Assembly (NCBI GenBank): GCA_013407085.1
Contig: JACCGJ010005545.1
Location: 121,353-185,352, forward strand
DNA: 64,000 nucleotides
Direction of reading: 5' to 3'
DNA from: Atriophallophorus winterbourni
Taxonomy: Eukaryota > Platyhelminthes > Trematoda > Plagiorchiida > Microphallidae
In this document: piece after piece, positions 21,720 to 34,645 of the stretch
Layout: the number at the start of each line of letters is the position of its first letter
How positions within the stretch are numbered: the stretch's first letter is position 1
Translations under genes and position numbers: made by a program
Notes under the pieces: generated by a model
Seen by the model: only the letters and a program-made list of their open reading frames with translations
Databases searched by the model: none
What the model was told of the DNA's origin: nothing

Positions 21720-23579
21720 GGGTTCTAAATGTTGTCATAGCCGCGGGTGACAGCGGGGATAAGCTCCCAAGGATTATAAAATGCCCCATATGGCGCGCGT
21801 ATCAAATAGCCTCAGACAACCAAGTCCAGTTTCTGGCCTGCAGGAGTGGCTTTCCGAGCCCGGAGGAACTGCTTCTACCAACAGGAGAAGGGGCGATGGT
21901 GAGTGACTGGCGCCCAGAAACCCGTTTGCTTCGGGCAGATGGAGCTCGTTAACTTGGAAGCGCATTTCATCTAAGGGACGGAAAAACCTTATTATCAACC
22001 TCAGCTGCCTTGCGTGATAGAGGCGACTGCAACAATTACAGAGGAATCTCCCTTCTGAATGTTGTAGGCAAATTGTTTGCTAAAGTCTTACAGATCCGGC
22101 TGCAAGTTTTAGCTGATAGAATTTACTCCGAATCTCAATGTGTCTTCCGCAAGGGAAGATCAACCGTTGACATGATCTTCTCCCTGAGACAACTTCAAGA
22201 AAAGTGTCGGGAACAGCGTATGCCATTATACGCTGTTTTTATTGATTTAACTAAAGCATTCGACTACGTCAGCAGGGAGGGTCTCTTCAAAATGCTCGAT
22301 CTGATAGGCTGCCCCCCAAGGCTGCTGAGACTCATTATCTCGTTCCACTCAGGCATGAAAGGCTCAATTCATTTTAACGGTTGCAGTTCAGAAGCATTTG
22401 AAATTCGCCGAGGCGTCAAACAAGGGTGTGTTCTTGATCCCACGCTGTTCGGCATTTTCTTTGCTCTGCTTCTGAAGCACGCTTTTAAGATGAGAACAGA
22501 AGGCATTTACATACGCACGCGGAGTGATGGCAAGCTTTTCAACCTGAACCGGTTGAGAGCACAAACCAAAGTACGAGATGTGATAATCCGTGACCTGTTG
22601 TTTGCCGACGATGCAGCCTTTATTGCTCACTGCCAAGAGAACCGACAGTCGCTAATGGACTGTTTTTCGTCGGAAGGCAAAGAATTTGAGCTAACAATAA
22701 GCATGAGCAAGACAAAAGTCCTTGGTCAAGGGACTGTATTGCCTCCAATCATCACTGTTGGAAACTGTCAGCTCGAACCAGTACATCATTTCACATATCT
22801 TCGTTCAACCATTGCGGATAACCTCTCGCTAGACATGGAGATCAATAAGCGGATTGGCAGAGCAGCTGTCATTTTGTCCCGATTGAACTCTCGTGTTTGG
22901 GGTAACCGCAAGCTGACTGTAAAGACGAAGATGATGATATACAGCGCGTGCGTACTAATGCTTTACTATACGGCAGTGAAAACTGGACCACCCACACAAG
23001 ACACGAACTGAAGCTGAATGCTTCCCATCTACAAGCTCCGTCCTCTCGTGAACTATCGTGGATAACTGAGTGACTAATGCTTTTGTCTTTTCAAAAGCTG
23101 GTCTACAGAGCATTTTCACTCTATTGCGACAGCGCCGCCTGCGCTGGCTTGGTCATGTCTATAGAATGGAAAATGGTCGTATTCCGAAAGATCTACTCTA
23201 TGGTGAGTTGCAACTAGGAAGTCGACCATTGGTCAGACCGCACTTGCGGTACAAAGACGTTTGTAAAAGAGATATGAAAGCTCTTGGCATTGACCCGGCG
23301 AGTTGGGAAGAACTTGCTCTCGACCGCTCACATTGGAGGCACTGTGTAAAGCGTCGTCTGCATGCTGGGGAGGAGCAGATACCGCTCTTGGCAGCTGAAC
23401 GCAGATCACGCCGCCGACGTGCAACTAACGCAATACAACCGAGTTCTGACTATCGTTGCCAGCGCTGCGGGAGAGATTGTTCCTCCCGAATCGGACTGTT
23501 TAGTCACTCAAAAGCTGCAAAACTTGAACATTCACGCGTTTGTGATGTACATCCATGGTCGACATCGACCGAAGGAGGC

Positions 23580-23605
<26 letters not shown>
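21720..23605 (+). mobile_element. RTE-2, internally deleted (5' UTR joined to RT)
   Basis: The 5' UTR (21728-22009) matches 60390-60665 (GGGGATAAGCTCCCAA, AACCAAGTCCAG, TTCGGGCAG.TGGAGCTCGT). At about 22010 it jumps to RT sequence (GATAGAGGCGACTGCAACAA) that in the longer copy lies at 62869, so roughly 2.2 kb including the whole endonuclease is missing. The 3' end is GGAGGCCAACAAC followed by an (AT)n run. Confidence 0.85.
22010..23580 (+). pseudogene. RTE-2 reverse transcriptase with terminal zinc finger, frameshifted
   Basis: RT domain 22010-22955: NYRGISLLNVVGKLF, AVFIDLTKAFDYVSREGL, RRGVKQGCVLDPTLFGIFF, and an intact FADD (22601-22612). A 1-nt deletion near 22955 shifts the frame; a second frame (23070-23580) continues with RRLRWLGHVYRMENGRIPKDL and SHWRHCV. 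It ends with a C2H2-like finger, CQRCGRDC and GLFSHSK (23457-23520), known at the C-terminus of this LINE family. An endonuclease is absent, so the copy is non-autonomous at best. Confidence 0.85.
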
Positions 23606-23641
<36 letters not shown>

Positions 23642-23650
23642 CTCTATCAT
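23586..23650. repeat. (AT)n microsatellite at RTE-2 3' end
   Basis: About 60 bp of alternating AT directly after CCAACAAC, probably expanded from the LINE tail. Confidence 0.9.
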
Positions 23651-24060
23651 ATATACCGTATTAGAATAGGTTAGTTCTTATCAGATGTATATATAGATCT
23701 AATAGGATACCTAGAATAGGTTGGTTCTAATCACGATGTGTATAATGCGATGAATTGGTTACCTATTTACAGAAACGTCTGAGAACAGCGATTTGGAAAT
23801 GTACTGCTAACCAGAGCGTGGGAAATGCAACAAAGTTTAACGTACCGCATAATCAGTCCAATTTTAGGAAAAGAGCAAGGTTCGTATAGCAAATTACATT
23901 TATCAAAATCAAAGTACATGAAAAAATTTTGTTGGAGCGCTCAATACGTTTATAAGTAGAGTGACAATGCTGGTGGTGTGAACAGCACGTCACATTAGAA
24001 TCTAGAAACGCGTTTGGAGAAAAACAAATCGCCCGGGATAAATTATGACCTCTTTCAAGG
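23651..24060. other. Unassigned sequence
   Basis: Contains an imperfect short repeat (AATAGGTTRGTTCTWATCA at about 23665 and 23715). No gene seen. Confidence 0.4.
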
Positions 24061-24424
24061 TCACGTTTCTTCTTCTTAGTATCAGTATCATCATCATCAT
24101 CAGTATCAGTATCACAGGGCGATAGCCGACTAAGTTGAAACGAGTGCCCAGATTCTTTCGGAGGTGTGCTTGAAAACACCCACCACTACCAGGATTGATT
24201 CGTAAGTAACACAGGCGTGTGTAACTGTGAATGGAAGATGGGAGATGTCTCATCACCGAAAGGTGAGAGAGTTATGCATATTGCATGTCCAATCGAATGA
24301 AAAGACGATGGACAGCAGTTTATTTCCACAAATGCGAAAAAATGAAAAAGAAACTCTTTTTGTGTTTCAAAATGTTTTTCGAATATTTTTGTGTTTTTTG
24401 ATCATAAAAATGAGGGATTTAGTC

Positions 24425-27240
24425 TTAAGGGTAATGCTCCGGGAAGAGCACCTGCCACCGTTCGTCCAGCCCATGTTTGAACGCAATTACTGAAGTTGCC
24501 AAGATTAGTTCTGCGGGAAGTGAGTTCCACGCGTTCACTATACGGATGCTAAAGAAGTGCGTTCTGGATTCGAGCCTGGTGTGCTGTTTACTTAGCTTAA
24601 AACTGTGCCCTCGTGTACCAACCAAAGGAGAGAACCGAAAGAAGTCATCGAATTCGAGACAACTTAATCCTTTGACAACCTTAAAGGTCTCTATAAGATC
24701 CCCCTAAGTTGCCTCCTCCTAAGTGAGAAAAGTCCTAGTGTTAATAGACGATTTTCATAATTGGTGTATGCTAACCCCTCGATCATGCGAGTGGCCAGCT
24801 TCTGTACCTTTTCTAGCTGCACTATATCCTTCTGGTAATACGGCTTCCAAGCCTGGATACAGTATTCTAGATGTGGCCTTACTATTGCCTTGTAGAGGGG
24901 CAATAGCACCTCAGCTTTTCTGCAAGTGAGGGCTGAACGTAGTCGAAAGAGTTCCCTCCTGGCCCTTTGAGCTGCAGCAGCACATTGGTCAGCCCACTTA
25001 AAGTTTGCGGAGACTACGATTCCTAGGTCCTTAGTAGACTTTACCCTACGGAACTCCGTGTGAGCTGAGGACGTAGACACAATCATGTTGCCTGCTAGTG
25101 TAGAGAGCAAGTGACTCTTATCTAGGTTAAGGGGAAGGTCCCACTTACCCGCCCATGCTGTTACAGCTTCCACATCACTTATCAGATCGGAGTTATCCGA
25201 CCTACCGACAATTTTAACGTCGTCAGCAAACATATAACAGGGTGAGCGCAGTTGGTTGGCTAGATCATCAATGAAGATGAGGAACAGCAACGGCCCCAAG
25301 ACTGAGCCCTGGGGAACCCCACTCGTTACATGCGCACTTGCGGAGTAAGTATCATCTACCCTGACAGTAAAGGAACGGTCGCTAAGGAATGCTCGAATCC
25401 AGCCCAGAAGTTTCCCTGATACTCCTATGGCTGAGAGTTTGAGAAGCAAGAGCCTATGGTTGACTGAATCAAAAGCCTTACTAAAGTCGAGATAAAAGAC
25501 TTCTACAGCTATACCATCATCCATCCTCTTAGTAACCTCGTTAAGAAAGCTCAACAAATTTGTCAGACATGACCTACCTTTTAGGAAGCCGTGTTGTGCG
25601 CCATTCAAAAGAGAGTGTTTGGTTAGATATCCACATATTTTATCGCGGATCAATCTTTCCATAACCTTACATAGTACACTAGTGAGGCTAACCGGGCGGT
25701 AATTATTGACCGCCGAAGAAGCTCCTCCCTTATGGATAGGTACTACAACGGCTGTTCTCCAGTCTAAAGGAAGGGTGCCCTGACTGAGGGATGATGTGAA
25801 AAGTTCTGTGATCGGCACAGCTAACATAGGCGCTAGCAGTCTGATCATTCGTGGATGGATGCTATCGGGCCCAGCCGACTTGTTGTAAGCTAGGCTGGCC
25901 AATATATTCTCAACAATGTGTACCTCGAATGTAAGGTCAGTGCAGAGGGGGCGATCAGAGAGTACACATTGGAGTGATGGCGCAGATGCATTCGAGTTAT
26001 AATCTCGGCGTTGTACGCCTTGAAAATGCTAGGAAAACAATTGAGCCTTTTCCGTGCTTGCAATGACGGCTGATCCATCGTCCCTTCTCAAGGTACCTAC
26101 ACCTTTTCGTGTTGACCCTTTAGATTGAACGTAGCTGTAGTAACGTTTCGGATGAGTATGGGCCTCTTGAGCGAGTCTCGTTTCGAAAGAAATCTTTGCT
26201 GCACGTATCTTGGAAACAGCTATGTTTCGCGCTTCTTTGTAACGGGCCTAAGTCCCACAGGAGGGAGTAAGCTTATAACGCCTTCATTTTGCGTCGCGGA
26301 GACGTACGCTCCGGGAAACTGAGGCTGACCACCATTGAGGTTTACCTTTTTTGCGAACGGGTAAAAGGAGATCGAATCGATCCTGAAGTTGAAGGATGTT
26401 ATTCTTGATCTGCCCCCACATCCCATCCACATGGTCAATGTTTTGCCATGGGAGTAGCGCTGCTGCCTGTAATAGGGAAGCAGGGTCGATCCTATGGAAG
26501 CTTCCAGACATCCTAAGTGGAGGTTTACCAAATGACAGAAGTAACTCGCAGGCTAACACTACGTGGTAGCTCTTTCCTAGTAGTGGCAGTAAGACCAAAT
26601 TTTGTATACCGCTTTCAGAAGTTGAAATAACTAGGTCAAGAATAGACGGAGACTGACCCTCGCGGAATCTAGTTGGTTCGTTTACGTGTTGGTGAAAGTG
26701 CATGAGAGTGTAGCCAGTCCAGAAAATCGTTCGCGACTCCTGGGGCATGTGAGGTTTGGTACTCCCAGTTTATTTCGGGTAGATTAAAATCGCCGAAGAT
26801 TACAACACGTGGTGATACGGCTAAAAGAGACGAGAGCTGAATTTGCAAAAGAGCATCTTCTTCCAAACTAGTGCTCGGACTACGGTAGATGCAGCTTACA
26901 ACTATACGCGTGCATTCATGTATGAGCAAGGCAGATATTATCTGCACATTCGTTGTAGAAAAAGAAATACTTTTCTCGAAAGGAATAGCGTTATCAATAA
27001 GGAGCAACGCCCCTCCTGCTAGCTTACCCAGGGGTCGATCGCTTCTTACGGCGCTAAACCTATCCGCGATTAAAGCTGGTATGTGGTCATCATGAGACAA
27101 CCATGATTCTGTACACCCACAATTTTGTAGTGGGTGTCGTCAACTCTACAGAGGAGTTCAGCCTATTTATTTCTAATGCTACAAGCGTTTGTATAGAACA
27201 GAAGAGCACTATCATGTGGGGCCAGACTCCCGGTGTTAGG
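24425..27240 (-). pseudogene. CR1-B ORF2: endonuclease (broken) + open reverse transcriptase
   Basis: Endonuclease pieces: LLFYTNACSIRNK (27210), GGALLLIDNAIPF and VIFGDFNLPEINW (27100-26669), LDLVISTSE and GKSYHVVL (26748-26284; the SDH motif has Asp changed to Tyr). RT at 25902-24691 is one open frame of 403 codons: SAGPDSIHPRMIRL, NNYRPVSLTSVLCKV, VFYLDFSKAFDSVNH, SGVPQGSVLGPLLFLIF, FADD (25219-25230), RPHLEYCIQAW. After a stop, the tail GHSFKLSKQ and NAWNSLPAEL follows at 24625-24425. The RT catalytic motif is intact; the endonuclease is not. Confidence 0.88.
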
Positions 27241-27245
27241 GCTAC

Positions 27246-28407
27246 CTAAGAGCTCTTTGTCCTCGGGCGTAATGCCCGAGGCTGCTCCGCGTTTTTTATA
27301 GGCTGAATTTCATCAAGAGATACAGAATTCGTTTTTGAAGCAGACGACAACTCTCGGCATCTAGTTCCATCTTCATGGTCAGAGTCACTACAACTTATCC
27401 ACGATTCATCCTCTAAAGGACGAAGCACGACAGTGGCGCATTTCAATGTTGGAGTATAATTCTCCTGTGATAGCGTCATCGCCACACTGTTGTCATTTTC
27501 TAAGCTTCGACTCTGGAGCGAATTTGGTGAGCTACGAGTTACAGCTAACTTTGACTTTCTGGCTCTAATTGGGCTAGAGGATTTCAGGTGTGCCGGGGTG
27601 TCAGGTTGTACGACGCATTTTCCCTCGACGCAGTTAAGCTTCTCTGCTTTCGGAAGGAAGTAGTCGCGATCACATTGCTTTGTGAATTCGACTACAATTG
27701 GCCGCGGCGATCTGGTAGATGCGTCATTTGGGCCTACCCTCCATTTCCTGACCCTGTGAACTCGCTTCAGCGGAGTATTCGGTCGCATGCCTGAAGCACG
27801 GAGTAGGTCGATAACCTTTCTCCGATCGCTTTCCTTACGAGCCTTTGATTCTCGGATAAAAAGGCTCGACCTGCGTTAAAATCGGGACATTTTTAGTTCG
27901 TGTTGTGCTAACTTGGTTCCTGGCTTGCAGCTCAAAAACCACTTTTCCTAAATGGTGGACTTCCCGAGCTAGAGCGCGAACGTCCTTAGTCGGGCTGATG
28001 TGAACACCCCTATTTTCTTTAACTATTTTCCATGGAGCCTTTGGGGGACAGGAAGATGGCGATGATTTCTCGTTCTGTGTTCTCAAAGGAGTGGTATGCT
28101 GGCTGGAGGTAGACAGGATCCCTGACCTAGCTACTTCGGCAAACGTTTTGGGTTTCGGAGATGGACGAGGAGGAGAACGCTTACGTTCCTCGAGACGCTT
28201 ACGCTCCTCAACCAAAGTTTCCACGGACTTCATGCAGTCAGCACATAGCCATGTAAGCCATTGATGGGCAGCATAAACCTTAAATTGTGCTGAAGACATT
28301 CCACAGCATTTGGGATGAGCCCAACGCAGGCACACGTCGCACTCTATACCTTTGGAAACCTTCTTGTTGCAGCTAGAGTAAAGGCAGAGACAAGAATTTT
28401 TAATCAT
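27246..28407 (-). pseudogene. CR1-B ORF1: PHD finger protein, one frameshift
   Basis: N-terminus (28407-27850): a PHD-type finger with GIECDVCLRWAHPKCCGMS and LCADCMK, a basic coiled stretch (ERKRLEERKR), then REVHHLGKVVFELQ. A frameshift near 27850 leads into KESDRRKVIDLL and PRPIVVEFTKQCDRDYFL (27840-27620), an RRM-like nucleic-acid-binding part, ending LRPRTKSS. The related CR1-C ORF1 at 28988-30145 has the same order. The product is presumed to bind the element RNA. Confidence 0.8.
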
Positions 28408-28430
28408 TTTGCTAATGTAATCGATGAATC

Positions 28431-28687
28431 AGAAATTTAATGAATTTCGAAAAGTTTAGCAGCGTGGAAACAAAATTCAAACCGGGCGGGTAGATTTAGA
28501 AGGAAAAAATATATTGCTAATGACGCACACCGTGGTAAAAAGATAGAACACTTGACACTGAATACGTTTCAGAATAGATATAAACAAAATAGCTAGTTTT
28601 CAAATTTGAAATATTCCTGCTGATATAAAAATTTGATAAAGTATGGAAAAATAGCCGACGGGACAGACTTCAAATAGCGAACGCTAT
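28431..28687. other. Unassigned sequence
   Basis: AT-rich spacer between CR1-B and the CR1-A 3' end. It may include the CR1-B 5' UTR. No gene seen. Confidence 0.35.
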
Positions 28688-28848
28688 TTCTGCTTCTTCT
28701 TCTACCTAATAGACGACAGGGGTTCAAGCCCTTGTGAGCCGCATCTCTTTGTATCAGCAACATAGTCCAGGAGAACCTCAGTTGAAAGAATCCTGTCCAG
28801 TGTTGTTCAGCTCCGCCGTGATTACAGATAATACCTTATCCAAATGGA
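28688..28848 (-). mobile_element. CR1-A 3' end, first part of an interrupted copy
   Basis: Tail TTCTTCTTC, then AATAGACGACAGGGGTTCAA and GATTACAGATAATACCTTAT, matching 20390-20530 and 46905-47045. It breaks at TTATCCAAAT; the following CR1-A bases appear at 36161 (TTGTTACTTGAATTG), so CR1-C was inserted here. Confidence 0.75.
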
Positions 28849-28987
28849 AAGAAAGCGCGGTACGTTCAACTTGGTTGTATTTCTCACGCTCTGATTAAAT
28901 ATTACGATATTATGCTGATTGTGTGAAATTGCAATCTATATTACCTGCACTTCTAAGATATAAATATCTATTTCATATATCTTTACT

Positions 28988-30145
28988 ATGGCTCACATTA
29001 CTTTTCCATACTTAAAGGCTGGTTGTGGTGAGCATGTAGCCAAAGGTATTGAGTGTTGTACATGCAGACGCTGGGCTCACCAAAGGTGCTCTAGCATACC
29101 AAAATACCAGTACACCATATATGCAGCCCATACATGGTTCGAATTTGTCTGCATGGAATGCAAAGAAGTTGCACGGGAGGCTTATCGTAAGCAAGTTTCC
29201 CAATTACTCGCAACATTGCAGGAACCAACACAGAGATCTTACGCGCAAGTTGCAGCATCGCACAAACCAATCTTGCATACGCTGGCGGATGTACGAAAAT
29301 CTGCAGAAAAAAGTCAGGGTAAAACTAACAACAATGTTGTTAGTCAGCGTGAGAAAAAGTGCCAGCCAGCTCGAAAGTTACCGCGCTCCCCAACAAGTAA
29401 AAAAACCCAGCCGCGTCACGGTAATTTGGCGACGATTAACTCGCAATTGGCTTGAATCCACAGCGAATTGCGAGCGTTGCAGAAAAAAGGCACTTTTCCC
29501 GAGAAAAGTTTGAAAAATAGGACCAGAAACATTCTGATCCATAACGAGCAAGAGCCTTTTATACAGGAGGCTAAAGCACGACGCAGTTTAGATCGCAAAT
29601 GCGTACAAAATTTACTGCGTCTGGCAGACCTCAAGCCCAATCTACAGATAGTTCGGGTACACATAATCGGTGTGTATAAGAAAGGAAACCAAGCAAGGCC
29701 AATCTTGGTGGAATTCAGAAACCAGAGAGACAGAGACTTGTTTCTCTCTAAAGGCGACCAAATACATACCAATACAAATGGTTTGTATAGATTGGTGCCA
29801 GATAGCCGCCCAGTTTCAGCAAATTATTTTGCGTCCCAGCGTTCGGGTAGACAAGTAGCAAAACCGAAGAGCGACCCTGATTAGCGCCGATTGAATAACT
29901 CCGCAACAGCGGATATTTCAATCAAGAACGCTCAAGTGGTGGTAGAAAATATAGGGGACGAATCGTGGCTAAGTTATGATGCAGCAAACGAGAGCCTCGC
30001 TTCGTATGCGCTCAAAGCTCCTGCATTAGGAACCTCTACGCCACAAACTTCCAGCGACGTTGATTCTACACACAGCACTAATTTGGACATACCAAAAAAC
30101 TTGGTAATACCTCGGGTTTTGCGCCCGAGGGTTGTCCGAAATTAA
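28988..30145 (+). pseudogene. CR1-C ORF1: PHD finger + RRM-like, two stops
   Basis: PHD-type finger at the N-terminus (GIECCTCRRWAHQRCSS, FVCMECKE), a Ser/Lys-rich middle, then EPFIQEAKARRSLDRK and RPILVEFRNQRDRDLFLSKG, ending VLRPRVVRN just before ORF2. Stops at about 29453 and 29882 split the frame into three pieces. The order is the same as CR1-B ORF1. Confidence 0.8.
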
Positions 30146-31949
30146 GCGGAGTACATCGAAATGCTGTGAGCATACTATACACAAATGCTTGCAGCGTGCG
30201 TAGTAAATGGCTGGAATTAATGCAGAAAGCCTCCAATAGTAAATCTAGGAACCTAGGTATATCAGAGACCTGGCTTTAAGATGCAGACATTATTCCAGTT
30301 GATCTTCTTTCGACATATACAGCCATCAGATCGGATAGACCAGATGGTAGACGCGGAGGAGGAGCTATAATACTACTACAACATGGTATTAAATACCAAG
30401 ACTCTGGCATCAAAATGGCCACCTTCGGCATCCAGCTGGTCTCGACAATCGTCACAGACGGTAAGCTTTCTTTTGCGTTAGGCTGCTTATACAGGGCACC
30501 CGGCGCTTCTGAGGAGGAGGACCAGGAACTTAGGGAACTTCTCACCAGGTTGCTCAAAACTGCCCCACGAGTCTATTTAATAGGTGACTTCAACTTACCG
30601 GGTATTGACTGGGACACTCAGACAACCTGTGATAGAATTTCCCAGGTATATCTCGATTAGATGCACTCCAGTGCGCTTCATCAGCACGTAAGTGAGAAAA
30701 CTAGGTACAGAGATGGACATTCACCATCTACACTGGACCTACTTTTGTCTAAAGGTCCTAAAGATGTTCAAAACTTCTCTTACCACTCACCTTTAGGTAA
30801 AAGTGACCATGTCACCATAATATTCCAGGCAATTCTTTGTTTTCATAAGCCACCAGTCAAATACAGGCGTAATCTAAATCGAGTTGACTGGAATGCTGTA
30901 CGGCTTTCCGCTTTACGATGTGACTGGTTCTCTGAAACCAATGACATCGAAAGTAAATGGTCGGTTATTAAGCGCAATATTTTAAGTCTTCAAGACCTTT
31001 ACTGTCCTTTTCGAACTATACGGCTAAAGAACAAGCCACCTTGGTGGACTCCTGCGGTGCGACGCAACATTATTAGGCGCGACAGACACTATCGGAGATA
31101 CACAGCCTTGCCAACCTATAGAAATTGGTCGTGCTTAGGCTTCGAGGAACAATACAGTAAAGCCACAACGGAAGCTTAGGCGATGCTACGAAACTTACCT
31201 GGCGAAGTCTGCTAAAAAGTACTCTAAGAAGTATTATAGTTATGTTCAGTCTAAGGGTAAAACAAGGGAGCACATAGGTACCCTAATATTAGACAATGGC
31301 CAGAAAGCCAATTCTGACCCCGAAAAGGCAGCAGCTTTGCTGGATTATTTTCGAAGCGTACATAGAATGGATGGCGGGGATGCGATTCACTCAGTCCCAA
31401 CTCTTAATACGGAAATGGTGCCTCACTAAGCGAAGTAGTTTTTTGCACGGATGATGTCGCACGTGTCCTAAAGAATCTAGACGGAAATAAATCCGCCGGA
31501 CCTGACGATGTGCATCCTAAAATTGTAAAGGAAATATCTACGGTACTAGCAGGGCCTCTATGTGAGTTATATAACGAATCGTTCTGCAAAGGCATCCTAC
31601 CAGATGACTGGAAGAAAGCCATTGTCGTACCCATTCCAAAGGGAGGTTGCGCAAACATAGTTAAGAATTTCCGACCGGTAAGCTTGACTAGTGTTTTATG
31701 TAAAACCTTGGAGAGACTTATCAGGGATCGATTGTGCAGCCACCTCGTGCACAATTCATCATTAAGCACGGTTCAACATTGCTTTCTCAAAGGGAGGTCG
31801 TGTCTCTCAAATCTTTTATGCTTTTTAGATCGAGTTTCTAAGACAATGGATGAAGGCGGACGGGTAGAGGTCTTTTACTTAGACTTCAAAAGGCGTTCGA
31901 CTCGGTTAGTCACAGGTTCCTAGGGATGAAGCTCTCGGCCAAAGGCAAA

Positions 31950-34645
31950 TTTTATGAAAACGCTTGACTTAATAGGTTACAAACAATTTATTGATAGACC
32001 AACTAGGAAGGACAACATTCTTGACTTAGTCTTCAATCTAAATATTGATCCAAACAACTTACTAATATTGCCTTCCCCCTTCAATGGGGACCATAAAATA
32101 TTATCCTTCCACCTATCATGCACTTGCAAAGCTACCAATGAGGTCAAGACTCTTCACCGTTTCATCGATTGGAAGTTACTTTCAACAATTATAAGGATTG
32201 AAGATTGGTCTCAATTCTTTCTTTCACATGATTTTTTAACTATAACCTCGACATTCCATTCGAAAATTATAAGTTAAATCGATAAAGCTAGCAGTTCTAG
32301 AAAACGCATAAAACAAACTAGGCTCGAGAAAATGGAAACAAAATGAAAAAGTGGTCTACAGTTGCAATTAACAATAACGACATCTTTGCTCGTTTACGTT
32401 CCAATGAACTATTGAGTGACCACAAACTCATTCTTGACCACACGTTGATTGCATCAGAAAATAGAGCACTGAACAGTTGTGATAAACTAAAATCACTTAG
32501 CAGGTTATTTAAATCACGATCCGTAAACTCAACAGCGAAGTAGATTTTATTATTCAGGATCGAACTTATAATTCGGCAGAAATAAGAATTACAGACCCTA
32601 TTACAATCTGCGAAGAATTTCTTAAATATTTTAATACTACTTACAATACTTCCATCTATAAAAATATGACTAGAACATTTCGATCACCTAGTGTATTAAA
32701 CCCTATATGCATACATCTGAAAGACATTCATGAAGTCTGCAAGCAAACTACGTTCAGTCTCAAGCCAGACATAACAGGCATTCCACCCGCAATTTGCAGA
32801 ATGGGCGGTGACGATTTCAAACTTCTTCTACTGAACTTATTTAACACTTCAATCGAATCTGGAATCTTCCCTTCAGGATGAAAACACTCTGTCGTTACAC
32901 CCAGACATAAATCTGGCTCGAAGCACACGGTATCAAATTATCGCCCAATTAACCACACAGCAATACTATCTAGATTACTTGAAAAAATAATAAAAAAAGC
33001 TATCTTAAATCACTTATCTCCAAGTTTCTTCTCTAAAGCTCAACATGGCTTCCTGAATAAAAGATCATGCATTACATGTCAGCTTGAATACCTCGACTAT
33101 ATTACTACTTCGATAGAGGAAGGTTCGGCAGTTGTAGTTGTCTTCCTAGACATAACTAAAGCATTTGATACTGTTCCTCATAAGATATTATTATCGAAAC
33201 TTGAATCATATGGCATCGGTGGTAATCTTCTTTCCTGGTTAACTTCTTTTCTTACTGATCGCACTTACTCTGTTGAAGTTAATGGCCGTAGATCACGCAG
33301 CCTACCTATTACCAGTGGAGTGATTCAAGGTAGCGTATTAGGCCCCTTACTATTTCCTATATATATAAATGACATACACTACGTCATTTCGCATAGCAAA
33401 CTGTTCTTATTCGCTGATGACATGAAAGTTGTCATCACTTTCAAAGTTAATCAAGCACAAACTTATATAGCTCGACTAAACAATGATTTAGCTGCACTTG
33501 CAGATTGGGCAAAAAATAATGGACTAACATTCTCAACAGCAAAATCTAATTTTATGCCTATAAGATGCACGATACAAAATAACTCAATTTTTCTAAACAA
33601 TAACGCAATTCAAATAATTGACAGCACGCGTGATTTAGGATTTCGATATTCTTCATCACCCACTTTCAACGAACAGATACGCCACCTCATTACTAAAGCC
33701 AGACAAAGTATGAATACTATACACAGATCTATAATTCAACCTCATTGTAAACTAGAAATGTATAAATTATTCACCATTCCTATCTTTGACTATTTTAACA
33801 TAATATATACTAATATAAATAAAACCGATAGCATAGCTTTAGAAAAGATACAACGTTCTTTCTCAAAATCAATAATCGGTTATACCACCAAACTATCCTA
33901 TAGAGAAAGATGTATGCAACTGAAACTCGATCCTCTATGGTTTCGCAGACTTAGGCATAACCTCATCTTATTCTTTAAAATACTGTCAACGGATAATATG
34001 GAAATACGTTCGAATATTCATTTCTTACCGTTGATAAAATTTGCAATCTACTTAATTTAAATGTTCTACCTGATGATTTATATAATAATGGCATTCCTGG
34101 CTATTGATATTAAATAACCGTTCATATCGTTCGAAACAACATTCTCTCGCCTCTGAGTTTTTTTTCTCCACAGCAAAATTCTCAATCCGCACAAAAAATG
34201 AAACTGGCCCCCAGACCTCAAACTAGTGGAACAAACCACCTTCGCCTAGCGGACAAGAAAAAGGCTCATGGTCAGGAAAGATCAATCTATTTACAATAAT
34301 CAAAATGAAAAAGTCTGGAACATCAACAATAGAGATTCTTCGCGCATCTTTGATGGACTTTATCCATTGATCATCAGTGTTGCCGGAAACATTCTAGACT
34401 TTTTTGCAATAGCTGTGTTTTCGTAATATATCAGATCACGTACCGATTACCTCGAAATAACTTTAAATACCGTTACCTTTATACTTATTGAACGTTAAAT
34501 TCTGCTGAAACAAATGACCTTGAACAAATTGTTTTTGCAAATGTACATCCTATAATCTGATTGTACAAAGCTTTTGGAAATTATTGATCATGTTTAACAT
34601 GCCTTGGATTTCCAAGAATAAAATTTATTTATTTATTTATATCTG
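31950..34645 (+). mobile_element. LINE-D, 5' truncated, inserted in CR1-C RT
   Basis: About 2.7 kb. It starts inside the endonuclease (IDRPTRKDNILDLVFN, NGDHKILSFHL), then RT, then a 3' UTR with GATCATGTTTAACATGCCTT and a (TTTA)n tail at 34622-34641. CR1-C coding stops at SAKGK and resumes at SGKLHD; the minus-strand CR1-C copy at 45490-45525 shows the uninterrupted order. Strongly AT-rich compared with its host. Confidence 0.85.
32666..34060 (+). pseudogene. LINE-D reverse transcriptase, one in-frame stop
   Basis: A single reading frame interrupted only by TGA at 32879-32881, at a position where Trp is likely. Motifs in order: NYRPINHTAILSRLLEKII, KAQHGFLNKRSCITCQLEYL, VVFLDITKAFDTVPHK, SGVIQGSVLGPLLFPIY, LFLFADDMKVV (FADD intact, ~33410), STRDLGFRYSSSPTFNEQ, RHNLILFFKILS. 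The frame ends at 34060 in a C-terminal region that continues, shifted, to about 34250. The group resembles CR1/L2-type LINEs; exact clade uncertain. Confidence 0.85.

Larger units (their letters stand above)
24065..28430 (-). mobile_element. CR1-B LINE, nearly complete
   Basis: Antisense element with ORF1 (27246-28407), ORF2 (24425-27240) and a 3' UTR (24065-24424). The 3' UTR contains a small hairpin CACC-TTTC-GGTG (about 24255-24275) and ends in a (GATACTGATGATG)-type tail at 24065-24115. The 3' UTR recurs at 55330-55560. Confidence 0.8.

Noticed and set aside
23586..23669. Open frames with Ile-Tyr repeats
   Set aside because: Produced by translation of the (AT)n microsatellite; not a gene.
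34622..34641. TTTATTTATT run as a microsatellite or telomere-like repeat
   Set aside because: It is the 3' tail of LINE-D, directly at the insertion junction in CR1-C.
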